The notes beneath the pieces were generated by a model. That model was not told the DNA's origin and ran no database searches. It saw only the letters and a program-made list of their open reading frames with translations. Made by a program: the position numbers and the translations under genes. Positions 1-7,026 of a stretch of 32,211 nucleotides of DNA are shown here, piece by piece. This stretch comes from Chlamydiota bacterium. Lineage in GTDB: Bacteria > Chlamydiota > Chlamydiia > Chlamydiales > Rhabdochlamydiaceae. Where the stretch lies: positions 1 through 32,211 of the forward strand of contig JABDFE010000010.1 of the NCBI GenBank assembly GCA_013286675.1, read 5' to 3'. How positions within the stretch are numbered: the first letter of the stretch is position 1; each line of letters starts with the position of its first letter.

Positions 1-720
1 ACCCGTTGATCCAGTCGGACCTTGGACTCCCGTCGGGCCAGTTGGACCGATTGATCCTTCACCTCCCGTTGGTCCAGTAGAACCCATTGATCCAGTCGGG
101 CCTTGGACTCCTGCCGGACCAGTGGGACCGGTTGATCCTTCAGCTCCCGTTGATCCTGTTACACCTGTAGGTCCGGTCGGGCCTTGGACTCCCGTCGGGC
201 CAGATGAGCCCATTGGACCAGTCGGACCGGTCGAACCTTGATCTCCTGCAGGTCCCGTTGGTCCAGTAGAACCCGTTGATCCAGTCGGGCCTTGGACTCC
301 TGCCGGACCAGTGGGACCGGTTGATCCTTGATCTCCTGTAGGTCCCGTTGGTCCAGTAGAACCCGTTGATCCACTCGGGCCTTGGACTCCCGTCGGGCCA
401 GTCGGACCGGTCGAACCTTGATCTCCTGCAGATCCCGTTGGTCCAGTAGAACCCGTTGATCCAGTCGGGCCTTGGACTCCCGTTGGACCAGCGGGACCGG
501 TTGATCCTTGCCCCCCGCCTCCAGGACCTGTAGGTCCCGTCGGGCCAGCTGGACCGGTTGATCCTTGCCCCCCGCCTCCAGGACCTGTAGGTCCCGTTGG
601 ACCAGCGGGACCGGTTGATCCTGAACCACCGCCACCAGGACCTGTGGGTCCAGTTGGACCGATGCAACATGGCCCTGGAGGTCCTGGCGGACCGGCTGGT
701 CCAGGAGCACCTGGAGGACC
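1..720 (-). repeat. Gly-X-Y coding tandem repeat
   Basis: This is an imperfect low-complexity repeat. A unit of about 30 bases recurs near 1, 85, 170, 265, 361 and 451. Where checked, spacing keeps the 9-base Gly-X-Y period, so changes in repeat number preserve frame. The duplicated block at 490-600 encodes [10 protein letters not shown]. Repeat-number variation between strains is likely. Confidence 0.8.
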
Positions 721-1032
721 TTGTTTAGGCGGTTTACCACAACCGTCTTTTGTTAGGTGAATGTGTTCATTTGTTAGTTGAATGTGTTCATTATATCTAG
801 GAACTGAGATCGGTTTTCTGGGAATTAAATCTTGCGAATTCTCATAAGGTATCCAGTCTTCTGCCTTCCAGAATTCGAATGTGTCAGGAAGAAGGCTTTG
901 CGAAGCAGCGACTAAATGAACAGGCTGATGAGAATGACAAAAAGACCAAAACAAAAAAAAGAGACCGGTTTTGCACATCAAAGCCGCAAAATAAATGGAG
1001 GGTTTTCTTCCACATATCTTTGTTATCTGCAT
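1..1032 (-). CDS. Collagen-like secreted/surface protein, 3' end outside window
   Basis: This frame is open from the ATG at 1032 to the left edge (344 codons), so the C-terminus is missing. Residues 1-44 are hydrophobic around 18-32 ([16 protein letters not shown]) and look like a signal peptide. A second Met at 978 would give a more ordinary signal, but the sequence AAGG lies upstream of 1032. Residues 45-104 are non-repetitive, with a doubled NEHI-x-LT motif. From residue 105 (base 720) to the edge the protein is continuous Gly-X-Y, rich in GPT, GST and GVQ triplets, with short all-Gly interruptions. The junction C[10 protein letters not shown] resembles that of the collagen gene at 1755-2681 ([10 protein letters not shown]), so the two are probably paralogues. 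A surface or adhesive role is inferred from other bacterial collagen-like proteins. Other reading frames through the repeat are shadows. Confidence 0.85.
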   Translation of the reverse strand, partial: MQITKICGRKPSIYFAALMCKTGLFFLFWSFCHSHQPVHLVAASQSLLPDTFEFWKAEDWIPYENSQDLIPRKPISVPRYNEHIQLTNEHIHLTKDGCGKPPKQGPPGAPGPAGPPGPPGPCCIGPTGPTGPGGGGSGSTGPAGPTGPTGPGGGGQGSTGPAGPTGPTGPGGGGQGSTGPAGPTGVQGPTGSTGSTGPTGSAGDQGSTGPTGPTGVQGPSGSTGSTGPTGPTGDQGSTGPTGPAGVQGPTGSTGSTGPTGPAGDQGSTGPTGPMGSSGPTGVQGPTGPTGVTGSTGAEGSTGPTGPAGVQGPTGSMGSTGPTGGEGSIGPTGPTGVQGPTGSTG

Positions 1033-1157
1033 AAAATACGATCTACCTTCGTCTGAATGAAAAATACTGGCATCAAAAATAAGCTTAACTATAGAAATTA
1101 ATTTTTTAACCTGTTTTGAACTTCTTAGCAAGAAGATTTTTAACCTCAAACCTATGA

Positions 1158-1241
1158 TTGACCTCTATTGATTATTTCAGCATAACGTTTTTGTTTCGGT
1201 AGCATAGCCAAGTGGTAAGGCAGAAGCCTGCAAAGCTTCCA
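1158..1241 (+). pseudogene. Broken copy of the tRNA-Cys promoter and 5' half
   Basis: The stretch from about 1155 to 1241 matches the promoter and 5' half of the intact tRNA-Cys at 4976-5066. The -35 TTGACC is kept at 1158-1163, but the -10 has become CATAAC (CATAAT in the intact copy). The tRNA part starts near 1198, carries a change in the acceptor stem (GGTAGCA for GGTGGCA) and runs through the anticodon arm. At AAGCTTCCA it switches into rsmI internal sequence, so the T arm and 3' acceptor strand are absent. It cannot fold as a tRNA. Confidence 0.85.
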
Positions 1242-1303
1242 TCAGTTCAATGAAAAAGAGATGGAAGAAAAAGTCATCGCCGATTTGAAAGAGGGGAAAG
1301 AAA

Positions 1304-1425
1304 TAAGACTCTATGAAAGCAACCCAAACAACCATGAGCGACTTCGTCTGCACACAATAATCCATGAAAAGCTTTTGTCCTTCAAATTCGGAAAGGTGCT
1401 AGCTTTTCAGAGTAAAACTGAGGTT
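1304..1425. repeat. 122-bp direct repeat, copy A
   Basis: This matches 3278-3399 at 121 of 122 positions (the difference is ACCATGAG against ACCTTGAG). Similarity stops abruptly at both ends. It contains the palindrome AAAAGCTTTT. A minus-strand frame reads through part of it, but nothing recognisable is encoded. Near identity implies recent copying, or a still active or gene-converted repeat. Confidence 0.9.
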
Positions 1426-1430
1426 ATTAT

Positions 1431-1525
1431 CTGGGAAATCTGCAAGGCGCCGCCGAAGGCGGGACCCCGATGCAGGCAACCCCGCAGCGAGTTGTCGAAG
1501 CAGGAGAGCGCAGCAGATTGCCCAG
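1431..1525. repeat. 95-bp GC-rich element with inverted ends
   Basis: The ends CTGGGAAATCTGC (1431-1443) and GCAGATTGCCCAG (1513-1525) are inverted repeats matching at 12 of 13 positions. Inside is a second hairpin, CCGCC-GAA-GGCGG. The GC content is far above that of the flanks. It sits between the 122-bp repeat and the rsmI tail remnant. It could be a small non-autonomous element or the remains of a structured RNA. Confidence 0.45.
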
Positions 1526-1712
1526 AGAACAGGTTTGTCAAAGTCAAAAATTGGGAAATTTAAGTAATATATCCACTTCCGATGCCATTGAGATCGCTGT
1601 GGAACTCCGTGGAATTCCCAAGCGGGATATTTACAACCTGATTCATATTAGACTTTGCGGATGGATTCATCGATTGGTTTTTTTCTCAGCGATTTAAAGG
1701 AAAGAAACACGA

Positions 1713-1738
1713 AAACCCCGTCCTTTAGGACGGGGTTT
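1713..1738 (-). terminator. Hairpin terminator of the collagen-like gene
   Basis: An 11-bp perfect stem (AAACCCCGTCC / GGACGGGGTTT) with a 4-base loop lies 16 bases past the stop of the minus-strand gene at 1755. On that strand it is followed by TTTTCGTGTTTCTTT, which is moderately T-rich. Confidence 0.7.
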
Positions 1739-1754
1739 GCACATGCCCTTATGA

Positions 1755-2681
1755 TCAATCTATCTCAATGCTGACAATATTGATACTCCGCTCGTACATA
1801 TCCGGATCACCATTATCTCCCCGTTCTAAATCCAGCAAAATGTAGTCATTTGCTTTAAATCCTGGTGTTCCCGCATTAAGCGTAAACACAGCTTCATAAT
1901 GCGCAAACTGATTCGGTAACGTTGGTTCGAGTACTGTAGCAGAATAAAAATTGCCCGAGTTTGAAGTAAAGACGTTTGTGGGTACCGTGGTTCCAAAGCC
2001 ACCAGGGCTTACAGATAACCCAAACAGCGTTAATGCAACATCTTGCGGCAAGATAGCACCATTGAACGTAAGAACATAATGCACTCTTACAGTGAAAGTG
2101 CTACTACTGTAAGTGCTAGGCAGGGTGAACGCTAAGACCACCCCATGATCAAGGGTTACTGCATCATCATGTAACGCGATGATCGGGATTTGTATGCTAG
2201 GAAGCAGAGAATAATTAAATTGATCTACAGAACCGCTAGCATTATTACCAAGCCTCATACTGTAGGCATTGAATACTAGGCTAGAAGCTCCTGTTGTTCC
2301 GGTGGGGCCTGTAGGACCTGTTGCTCCCGTTGTTCCTGTTGTTCCGGTAGGGCCTGTAGGACCTGTTGCTCCTGTTGTTCCGGTGGTACCTGTTGTTCCG
2401 GTGGGGCCCGTAGGACCTGTTGTTCCTGTGGTACCTGTCGTTCCGGTAGGGCCTGTAGGTCCAGTAGGGCCTATGGCACCTGTTGGACCACCGCTTGGGC
2501 CAGTGGGTCCAGTGGGGCCTTGAGGTCCACCACTTGGGCCAGTGGGTCCAGTGGGGCCTTGAATTCCTGGAATTCCTGGGGGACCTTGTTTCGGAGTCTT
2601 ACAATCTGAAAAAAGCACGCTCGTATTTAATAAGAAAATCCCTGCACAAAAACAGCGCAAAAAAATACTTTGATTTTTCAT
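1755..2681 (-). CDS. Collagen-like secreted protein with C-terminal beta-rich domain
   Basis: This gene encodes 308 residues. Residues 1-25 form a signal peptide (a hydrophobic run ending VLFS before DCKTPKQ). Residues 33 to about 132 are Gly-X-Y triplets, mainly GPTGPTG and GTTGTTG with Thr in the Y position and a few GGP breaks. Residues 133-308 are a non-repetitive domain of alternating hydrophobic and polar residues that looks beta-rich and ends IVSIEID. The layout (signal, collagen stalk, globular C-terminal head) resembles trimeric stalk proteins such as Bacillus BclA, but I do not recognise the head domain. A role in surface adhesion is inference. It has its own terminator and lies between the two copies of the 122-bp repeat. 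Confidence 0.85.
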   Translation of the reverse strand: MKNQSIFLRCFCAGIFLLNTSVLFSDCKTPKQGPPGIPGIQGPTGPTGPSGGPQGPTGPTGPSGGPTGAIGPTGPTGPTGTTGTTGTTGPTGPTGTTGTTGTTGATGPTGPTGTTGTTGATGPTGPTGTTGASSLVFNAYSMRLGNNASGSVDQFNYSLLPSIQIPIIALHDDAVTLDHGVVLAFTLPSTYSSSTFTVRVHYVLTFNGAILPQDVALTLFGLSVSPGGFGTTVPTNVFTSNSGNFYSATVLEPTLPNQFAHYEAVFTLNAGTPGFKANDYILLDLERGDNGDPDMYERSINIVSIEID

Positions 2682-3194
2682 ATCTCTATTCCTCTATTTG
2701 TTTCGGAGATGCTCTCTCCAAAGTTACAAATCCCATTATCTGATGCAATCTCTTGAGTTTTAACAGAGGTTTCAGCGGATACCTCAAGTGAAGAAGCAAG
2801 TGATTAAAACCAATAACGCCAACTCCTGCGCTACAATTTTGAAAAAAGTTTACTGATATAGTTTTTTTTGTAAATATTAACTTGAACGTGCCAGCAATGA
2901 TTTTCCGAAAAGAAAATCTAAAAAAGCCAAAAATTCTTCTCGCTACGAGGAGATTTTGTAAAAGCCTATTTATAAGTCTGGGATCCGCCCCTAGGTAATG
3001 TTAGAAGTTTTATCCATGCGCTTCCAAAGAACGAAGTGTAGATGGTTACATCATACCCAAAATAATCTATACAGCTCAGTCGGGCTCTGAAAATGAAAAA
3101 TTTTGGTGAAAATCTTAGCTTTGCACTCGAGCTCTTTCTTCACTCATAACTTTTGGGTTGATTTTATGGAGGATTGCCCCAGATTTCGAGATGA

Positions 3195-3260
3195 TTTTTA
3201 AAAATTTTTCGGGCACTAATAGCCGGAAGGTGCCTATAGTGCCCGAAAAAATTTAAAAAA
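3195..3260. repeat. 66-bp hairpin element
   Basis: Two 24-base arms (3195-3218 and 3237-3260) pair at 22 of 24 positions around an 18-base loop. The inner stem is TTTTTCGGGCACTA and the outer part is A/T only. A further GCGCCCGAAA follows at 3261-3270. It may be a bidirectional terminator or a tiny mobile element. It lies 17 bases before copy B of the 122-bp repeat. Confidence 0.6.
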
Positions 3261-3277
3261 GCGCCCGAAAGGTGGGG

Positions 3278-3399
3278 TAAGACTCTATGAAAGCAACCCA
3301 AACAACCTTGAGCGACTTCGTCTGCACACAATAATCCATGAAAAGCTTTTGTCCTTCAAATTCGGAAAGGTGCTAGCTTTTCAGAGTAAAACTGAGGTT
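3278..3399. repeat. 122-bp direct repeat, copy B
   Basis: This is a near-identical partner of 1304-1425 in the same orientation, about 1.97 kb away. The pair brackets the collagen-like gene at 1755-2681, so recombination between them would delete that gene. Confidence 0.9.
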
Positions 3400-3538
3400 C
3401 ACAATTGCTGTGAGCGTGCAGCAGCTTCCGGAAGGATTAAGCAGGACAACAAGAACCTATCCATTTTTATTGATTGTTTGTAAAAAATAAATATGCAACG
3501 ATAGAAGAACGTTCGTGATTAAAGATCGAGAGGATGTG

Positions 3539-4516
3539 ATGTATTTACAAAAATTCAACAAAATACGATTTTCCAAACACCCTTTTTTCTACGGCGCCTT
3601 GCTTCTTTTTTCAAATATCTATGCCGTACAAAACCAGGCTGAGCTTATCCAGGAAGGAAAGAGTTTAACCGCACTAGCAAAACCTATGCTAGCTAACGTA
3701 CTTTGGTATCGCGAACCAAAACCTGTTGAAGAGCCTGTTCCAACGCCATGTATTGGATCTTTAACAGTCCGCCATATCGAACGTGGAGGAGTGGGATACA
3801 AGGAAGGCTACTCTACTTTAGAAGGTTTGGTATTTCCTATTCGTTCAACCAACTATATTTGGCCTTTTCTGGATCTTCGTTTTCATCGTTTCGATAATAA
3901 TGAGATTGCCGCCAATGGTGGTTTAGGATTTCGATACAATGCTTTTCACAATAAAATAATTTTCGGTTTGAACACCTATTTCGATTATAGATCTGATCAT
4001 GATCATCGCTTTCATTTTCCTCAAATCGGTTGTGGTTTTGAGATGCTAAGTCGAGCATTAGATCTTCGGGTCAATGGTTATTTTCCTTTAAAAAAAGAAA
4101 AGACGATACGCCACTGTGTTTTTGACCATTATCAGGGCGGCTTTATCATGAGTAGAAAAAAAGTTGAGGTTGCTCTCGAAGGTGTCGATTTAGAGATTGG
4201 CAGATCTCTGAGACAAACAAATTTAATAGATCTTTATGCTGCCATAGGACCTTACTATTATGGTGGCAATGCTTGTCGTCATACCATTGGAGGAAGATTC
4301 CGCTTGAACCTGAATATTTATGACTATTTTTTTATCGATGGCATTTTGAGTTATGATCATCTTTACAAAACAAAGGCTCAAGGACAGATTAGATTTAATT
4401 TTCCCATCGGTTGTACTTCGGAAAAAACCCGTATGAGGAAAAAGCTCACTCAACCCATTCAACGACATGAGATTATCGTTCTCTCTAAATACTGCAAATG
4501 GAAAAAAAACTTTTAA
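3539..4516 (+). CDS. Inverse-autotransporter-type outer-membrane beta-barrel protein
   Basis: This gene encodes 325 residues from the ATG at 3539, which has GAGAGG five bases upstream. An in-frame GTG at 3515 would add eight residues but has no better site. The N-terminus (about 30 residues, ending IYAVQNQ) looks like a signal peptide. The body has the alternating pattern and aromatic girdle of the intimin/invasin transmembrane domain: a Gly-rich GLGFRYN strand, GLNTYFDYRSD, DLRVNGYFPL, LYAAIGPYYYGG and a terminal strand region near IRFNFPIG. The closest known family is the inverse-autotransporter beta domain, widespread in environmental chlamydiae. There is no Ig-like passenger after the barrel. 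The last 35 residues are basic and unusual for a barrel end. The role is probably structural or adhesive in the outer membrane. Confidence 0.75.
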   Translation: MYLQKFNKIRFSKHPFFYGALLLFSNIYAVQNQAELIQEGKSLTALAKPMLANVLWYREPKPVEEPVPTPCIGSLTVRHIERGGVGYKEGYSTLEGLVFPIRSTNYIWPFLDLRFHRFDNNEIAANGGLGFRYNAFHNKIIFGLNTYFDYRSDHDHRFHFPQIGCGFEMLSRALDLRVNGYFPLKKEKTIRHCVFDHYQGGFIMSRKKVEVALEGVDLEIGRSLRQTNLIDLYAAIGPYYYGGNACRHTIGGRFRLNLNIYDYFFIDGILSYDHLYKTKAQGQIRFNFPIGCTSEKTRMRKKLTQPIQRHEIIVLSKYCKWKKNF

Positions 4517-4523
4517 ATAGAGG

Positions 4524-4678
4524 TATACCAGATTCGGTTGAAAGGTAAAGAATTTGAGCCAGGCGCAGCCGGCGCTAGAGCAGCTCAACTTGAATAAGCT
4601 CTAGCGATGCAGGCGGGTCTCAAAGTCAGTGGCTGTTCGACGCAGCCAAAACCTTACTTTTCAACCGAATCCGGTATA
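4524..4678. mobile_element. MITE-like element with 24-bp terminal inverted repeats
   Basis: The 24-base ends at 4525-4548 and 4654-4677 pair at 22 of 24 positions (ATACCAGATTCGG / CCGAATCCGGTAT). The outermost bases read TA-TACC and GGTA-TA, consistent with a TA target duplication as made by IS630/Tc1-like transposases. Inner partial pairing (GCTAGAGC / GCTCTAGC) makes the whole unit a long hairpin. No coding content. It begins just after the barrel gene, where it may also serve as a terminator. Confidence 0.65.
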
Positions 4679-4718
4679 GTTGCAAAACTTCCCGATCCAG
4701 AAAAATCGATGATTTTGA
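4678..4718. repeat. Dispersed repeat fragment, related to 11040-11080
   Basis: This shares AGTTGCAAAACT, then CCAGAAAA and TCGATGATTTTGA, in the same order and almost the same spacing with the left end of the element at 11035-11193. It abuts the preceding inverted-repeat element. No matching right end is visible, so this copy appears truncated or rearranged. Confidence 0.6.
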
Positions 4719-4750
4719 GCAGGTTTATCGGGGCCGTCATGCGGCCTGTA

Positions 4751-4796
4751 CTCCACTGCAGGGCCCTACTCCGGGGAGTAGGGCCCTGCAGTGGAG
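4751..4796. repeat. 46-bp near-perfect palindrome
   Basis: Twenty-two bases (4751-4772, CTCCACTGCAGGGCCC...) are followed, after GG, by their exact reverse complement (4775-4796). GC is high in an otherwise AT-rich gap. No T-run follows, so it is not an ordinary terminator. A shorter hairpin (GGCCG-TCATG-CGGCC) precedes it at 4732-4746. Confidence 0.85.
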
Positions 4797-4981
4797 CGAT
4801 AAAATGGCTCAAGATGATGTCAATTTCTTGGCATCAGAACGAACTTTTTGACTGTGCGAAACTACGGAACCGTTAGCCAATCTAAGACGTGAAGATCTAT
4901 CTTGCGATTTGCTGACTTATCTTTTGCCATCAATTTCGATGTATAACTAAAAAAATATTTGTCAACTTATCATAGACATGA

Positions 4982-5010
4982 TTGACCTCTATTGATTATT
5001 TCAGCATAAT
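4982..5010 (+). promoter_or_regulatory. Sigma-70-type promoter of tRNA-Cys
   Basis: TTGACC (4982-4987), a 17-base spacer and CATAAT (5005-5010) place a start about 6-7 bases before the tRNA. The same block is duplicated at 1158-1186 with a damaged -10. Confidence 0.75.
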
Positions 5011-5022
5011 GCTGCTGTTTCT

Positions 5023-5093
5023 GGTGGCATAGCCAAGTGGTAAGGCAGAAGCCTGCAAAGCTTCCACCCTCGGTTCGATTCCGAGTGCCACCT
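5023..5093 (+). tRNA. tRNA-Cys (GCA)
   Basis: A full cloverleaf is visible: acceptor stem GGTGGCA / TGCCACC, anticodon stem GAAGC / GCTTC around the loop CTGCAAA (anticodon GCA), and T arm with GGTTCGATTCC. The discriminator base is T, the known identity base for Cys tRNAs. CCA is not encoded. It lies directly upstream of rsmI. Confidence 0.95.
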
Positions 5094-5099
5094 ATTTAT

Positions 5100-5900
5100 A
5101 TGTTGTACTTAGTCGCGACTCCCCTCGGTCACCTCAAAGACATCACCTTGCGTGCCATTGAAGTTCTGAAGGTGTGCGACTACATCTTGTGCGAAGATAC
5201 CCGCCATAGCCGGGTTCTCCTTGAAGAATACCAGATCAACAAACCACTGAAAAGCTTTCATCAGTTCAACGAAAAAGAGATGGAAGAAAAAGTGATTGCT
5301 GATTTGAAAGAAGGGAAAGAAATTGGCCTGATCAGCGATGCAGGAACACCTGGTATTTGCGATCCAGGTGAAGCCCTCGTCAAACGATGCTATGCTGAAA
5401 ATCTTCCCTTCACTGCCATTCCTGGACCGTCAGCCTGGGTCATGGCACTTGCTCTTTGCCCTTTCAACAAAGAGCATGTCCAGTTTGTTGGCTTTCTTCC
5501 CAAAAAAGAAGAAGAACGAAAAAGAGTCTTAGCCTCTACCCTCACCTCTACTGCGACGACTATCTTCTACGAATCCCCTCACCGGCTTGTCGATTCTCTT
5601 CAAGCGTTGCAACCCTCAAGGAAAGCTTGCGTGATGCGTGAGCTGACCAAGAAATTTGAAGAACATCGGCTGGGCACAGCTCGTGAACTTGCACAATATT
5701 ACAAACAAAATCCTCCCAAAGGAGAAATCGTCGTCATCGTCGAAGGCACCTTGCAAGATTATTCTTCACTTTCTCCCCAAGAGCATGTAAAGTTTTTGGA
5801 AAAGGAGTATCATATATCCACTGCTGATGCGATTAAGATCGCCGCAGAGCTGCGTGGAATTCCCAAGCGGGATATTTATAACCTGATCCATAAGAAATAG
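5100..5900 (+). CDS. rsmI: 16S rRNA 2'-O-ribose C1402 methyltransferase RsmI
   Basis: This 266-residue protein has the usual size for RsmI, a SAM-dependent tetrapyrrole-methylase-fold enzyme that modifies C1402 in the decoding centre of 16S rRNA. Visible family motifs are LYLVATPLGHL at the start, CEDTRHSRVLL, LISDAGTPGICDPG (the SAM-binding loop), AIPGPSAWVMAL, and the C-terminal AAELRGIPKRDIYNL that contacts RNA. The start is set by the family's N-terminus. An upstream in-frame ATG at 5037 lies inside tRNA-Cys and is rejected. The ATG begins seven bases after the tRNA's 3' end with no ribosome-binding site, so after tRNA processing the message would be almost leaderless. A broken duplicate lies at 1236-1650. 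Confidence 0.95.
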   Translation: MLYLVATPLGHLKDITLRAIEVLKVCDYILCEDTRHSRVLLEEYQINKPLKSFHQFNEKEMEEKVIADLKEGKEIGLISDAGTPGICDPGEALVKRCYAENLPFTAIPGPSAWVMALALCPFNKEHVQFVGFLPKKEEERKRVLASTLTSTATTIFYESPHRLVDSLQALQPSRKACVMRELTKKFEEHRLGTARELAQYYKQNPPKGEIVVIVEGTLQDYSSLSPQEHVKFLEKEYHISTADAIKIAAELRGIPKRDIYNLIHKK

Positions 5901-5910
5901 GAGTTTATCT

Positions 5911-6345
5911 ATGCAAGTCTCTTTACAAAGTGCGGTTTGCCTTACCACTTGTGCTGCCGTCTCTGCCTATAGCGCTTATTCAAATTACTTAAGCTGGGTT
6001 TCATGTTTTGCTATCGGTATCATATGGGGATATGATATGGGACAAAACGCCCTAGAAAAACTTGACAATCATCCTGATGCGCAACAACTAAATAGGGCAG
6101 TCAAATTTCTTACCAACTCGATGCCTGACATCACAGTGACAGCTATCCATTTGGTAGCTCTAGGTTTTATCAGCCAGAGAATCCAATCACCTTCAGAATT
6201 GGGTATCCGACTCGCAACTATTTTCTGCAGTGGATTGGCAAGCTTGGCATTTGGTATGAACGTGGGAAAGCTATTTCAATTAGACATTTTGCGTAGAAGT
6301 GAAAATCCTCAGATCCAAGAATTATTGAAAAAAGCGATCATTTGA
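5911..6345 (+). CDS. Small hydrophobic membrane protein, function unknown
   Basis: This gene encodes 144 residues, starting 10 bases after the rsmI stop with AGGAG ahead of the ATG. Hydrophobic stretches near residues 8-24, 28-42, 72-86 and 98-115 suggest three or four membrane helices. The first segment is rich in Ala, Ser and Tyr. The C-terminus (LRRSENPQIQELLKKAII) is polar and probably cytoplasmic. I do not recognise the family. The spacing suggests one transcript with rsmI and perhaps coaX-groEL. Confidence 0.7.
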   Translation: MQVSLQSAVCLTTCAAVSAYSAYSNYLSWVSCFAIGIIWGYDMGQNALEKLDNHPDAQQLNRAVKFLTNSMPDITVTAIHLVALGFISQRIQSPSELGIRLATIFCSGLASLAFGMNVGKLFQLDILRRSENPQIQELLKKAII

Positions 6346-6378
6346 TTATTTGAGGGCACTTAAGTTATAGTGTGCTCA

Positions 6379-7026
6379 ATGAAACTTGTTGTAGATGTCG
6401 GCACTCAGAAGATTAGCGTCGGGCTGTTTGAAGGTGATCGTCTAATCCAAGCAGCTCAATTCAAACATCCCGAAGAATTACTCGCATTTCTCAAAGGAAA
6501 AACCATCGAGCAAGGCTTTGCTACAGGTGAGTTGAATATAGATCTCGGCTTTCCTTGTAAATCTTTAGACACCTCTGACTTTAAACGGCTTGCTACTGAC
6601 GAAACCTTTCCTCTTTTAAGGCCAGATAGAATTGCAAATATCTTCGGAGCACTATATCATTTTCCGTTGAACGATTGTGTGATTGTCGACATCGGAACAA
6701 CAGTCCGTTTTGATTATGTCACCAAGCACGGCGTCTATCTAGGTGGGGCTATTTTTCCCACGATTTTGACAGAAGCGATGCCGCCTGCTTTAGGGAAGGA
6801 CAAACTCGCACAAGAAAAAAGCGGCTGCTATTTCGGATTATTAGGAGCTATCGAGCGGATCGTCGCAGAGCTTAGGTTATCGTCTGAGACACCAAGTGGT
6901 GTGATGACAGTTGCGACAGGCGGAAGGTCGCACATCATGCAAAAAGATTTAGAAGACTTCATTGACAAAGTCGATCCTGCACTCACGTTGATGGGATTAA
7001 ACCAGATTTTAAAGGAGAAGATATGA
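6379..7026 (+). CDS. coaX: Type III pantothenate kinase (CoaX-like)
   Basis: This 215-residue protein has the ASKHA kinase-fold motifs of CoaX: phosphate-1 DVGTQKISVGLF at the N-terminus, RPDRIANIFGA (the pantothenate-binding G/P-x-D-R motif), CVIVDIGTT with VRFDYV and GVYLGGAIFP (phosphate-2 and substrate loop), and VATGGRS near the end. CoaX phosphorylates pantothenate, the first step of coenzyme A synthesis, and needs a monovalent cation. The protein is shorter than typical (about 250), and the usual DxGNT is DVGTQ, so activity is likely but not certain. The ATG at 6379 is preferred over a GTG at 6370. Its stop overlaps the groEL start (ATGA), implying translational coupling. Confidence 0.8.
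   Translation: MKLVVDVGTQKISVGLFEGDRLIQAAQFKHPEELLAFLKGKTIEQGFATGELNIDLGFPCKSLDTSDFKRLATDETFPLLRPDRIANIFGALYHFPLNDCVIVDIGTTVRFDYVTKHGVYLGGAIFPTILTEAMPPALGKDKLAQEKSGCYFGLLGAIERIVAELRLSSETPSGVMTVATGGRSHIMQKDLEDFIDKVDPALTLMGLNQILKEKI

Larger units (their letters stand above)
1236..1650 (+). pseudogene. Rearranged rsmI fragments
   Basis: Two pieces of rsmI are present. Bases 1236-1303 match 5250-5323 of the intact gene (translating as MEEKVIADLKEGKE). Bases 1565-1648 match its 3' end near 5812-5890 (ending GIPKRDIYNLIH). The roughly 490 bp between them in the real gene is replaced here by about 260 bp made of the 122-bp repeat and a short GC-rich inverted-repeat element. Third-position differences show the copy has been diverging for some time. 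Open frames across this stretch are chimeric and should not be called as genes. Confidence 0.85.
2682..3538. other. Gene-free intergenic stretch with repeats
   Basis: No convincing gene is present in these 857 bases. The stretch holds the presumed upstream region of the minus-strand collagen gene, an AT-rich hairpin (3195-3260), copy B of the 122-bp repeat (3278-3399) and the leader of the barrel gene. The remainder shows nothing recognisable. Confidence 0.6.

Noticed and set aside
1-720. Regular repeats resembling a CRISPR array
   Set aside because: Units run together without unique spacers, keep a 9-base coding period and encode Gly-X-Y.
159-740. Open minus-strand frames of 176-193 codons in the left repeat
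   Set aside because: They are out-of-frame shadows of the Gly-X-Y repeat. The true frame carries the signal peptide and continues past the left edge.
1261-1563. A 100-codon plus-strand frame beginning MEEKVIADLKEG
   Set aside because: It is a chimera of an rsmI fragment, the 122-bp repeat and a GC-rich element, with no intact promoter or ribosome-binding site.
2269-2523. Plus-strand frame of Val/Pro repeats
   Set aside because: It is the antisense shadow of the collagen-like coding sequence.
5037-5099. Earlier ATG start for RsmI
   Set aside because: It lies inside tRNA-Cys. The conserved N-terminus begins at 5100.
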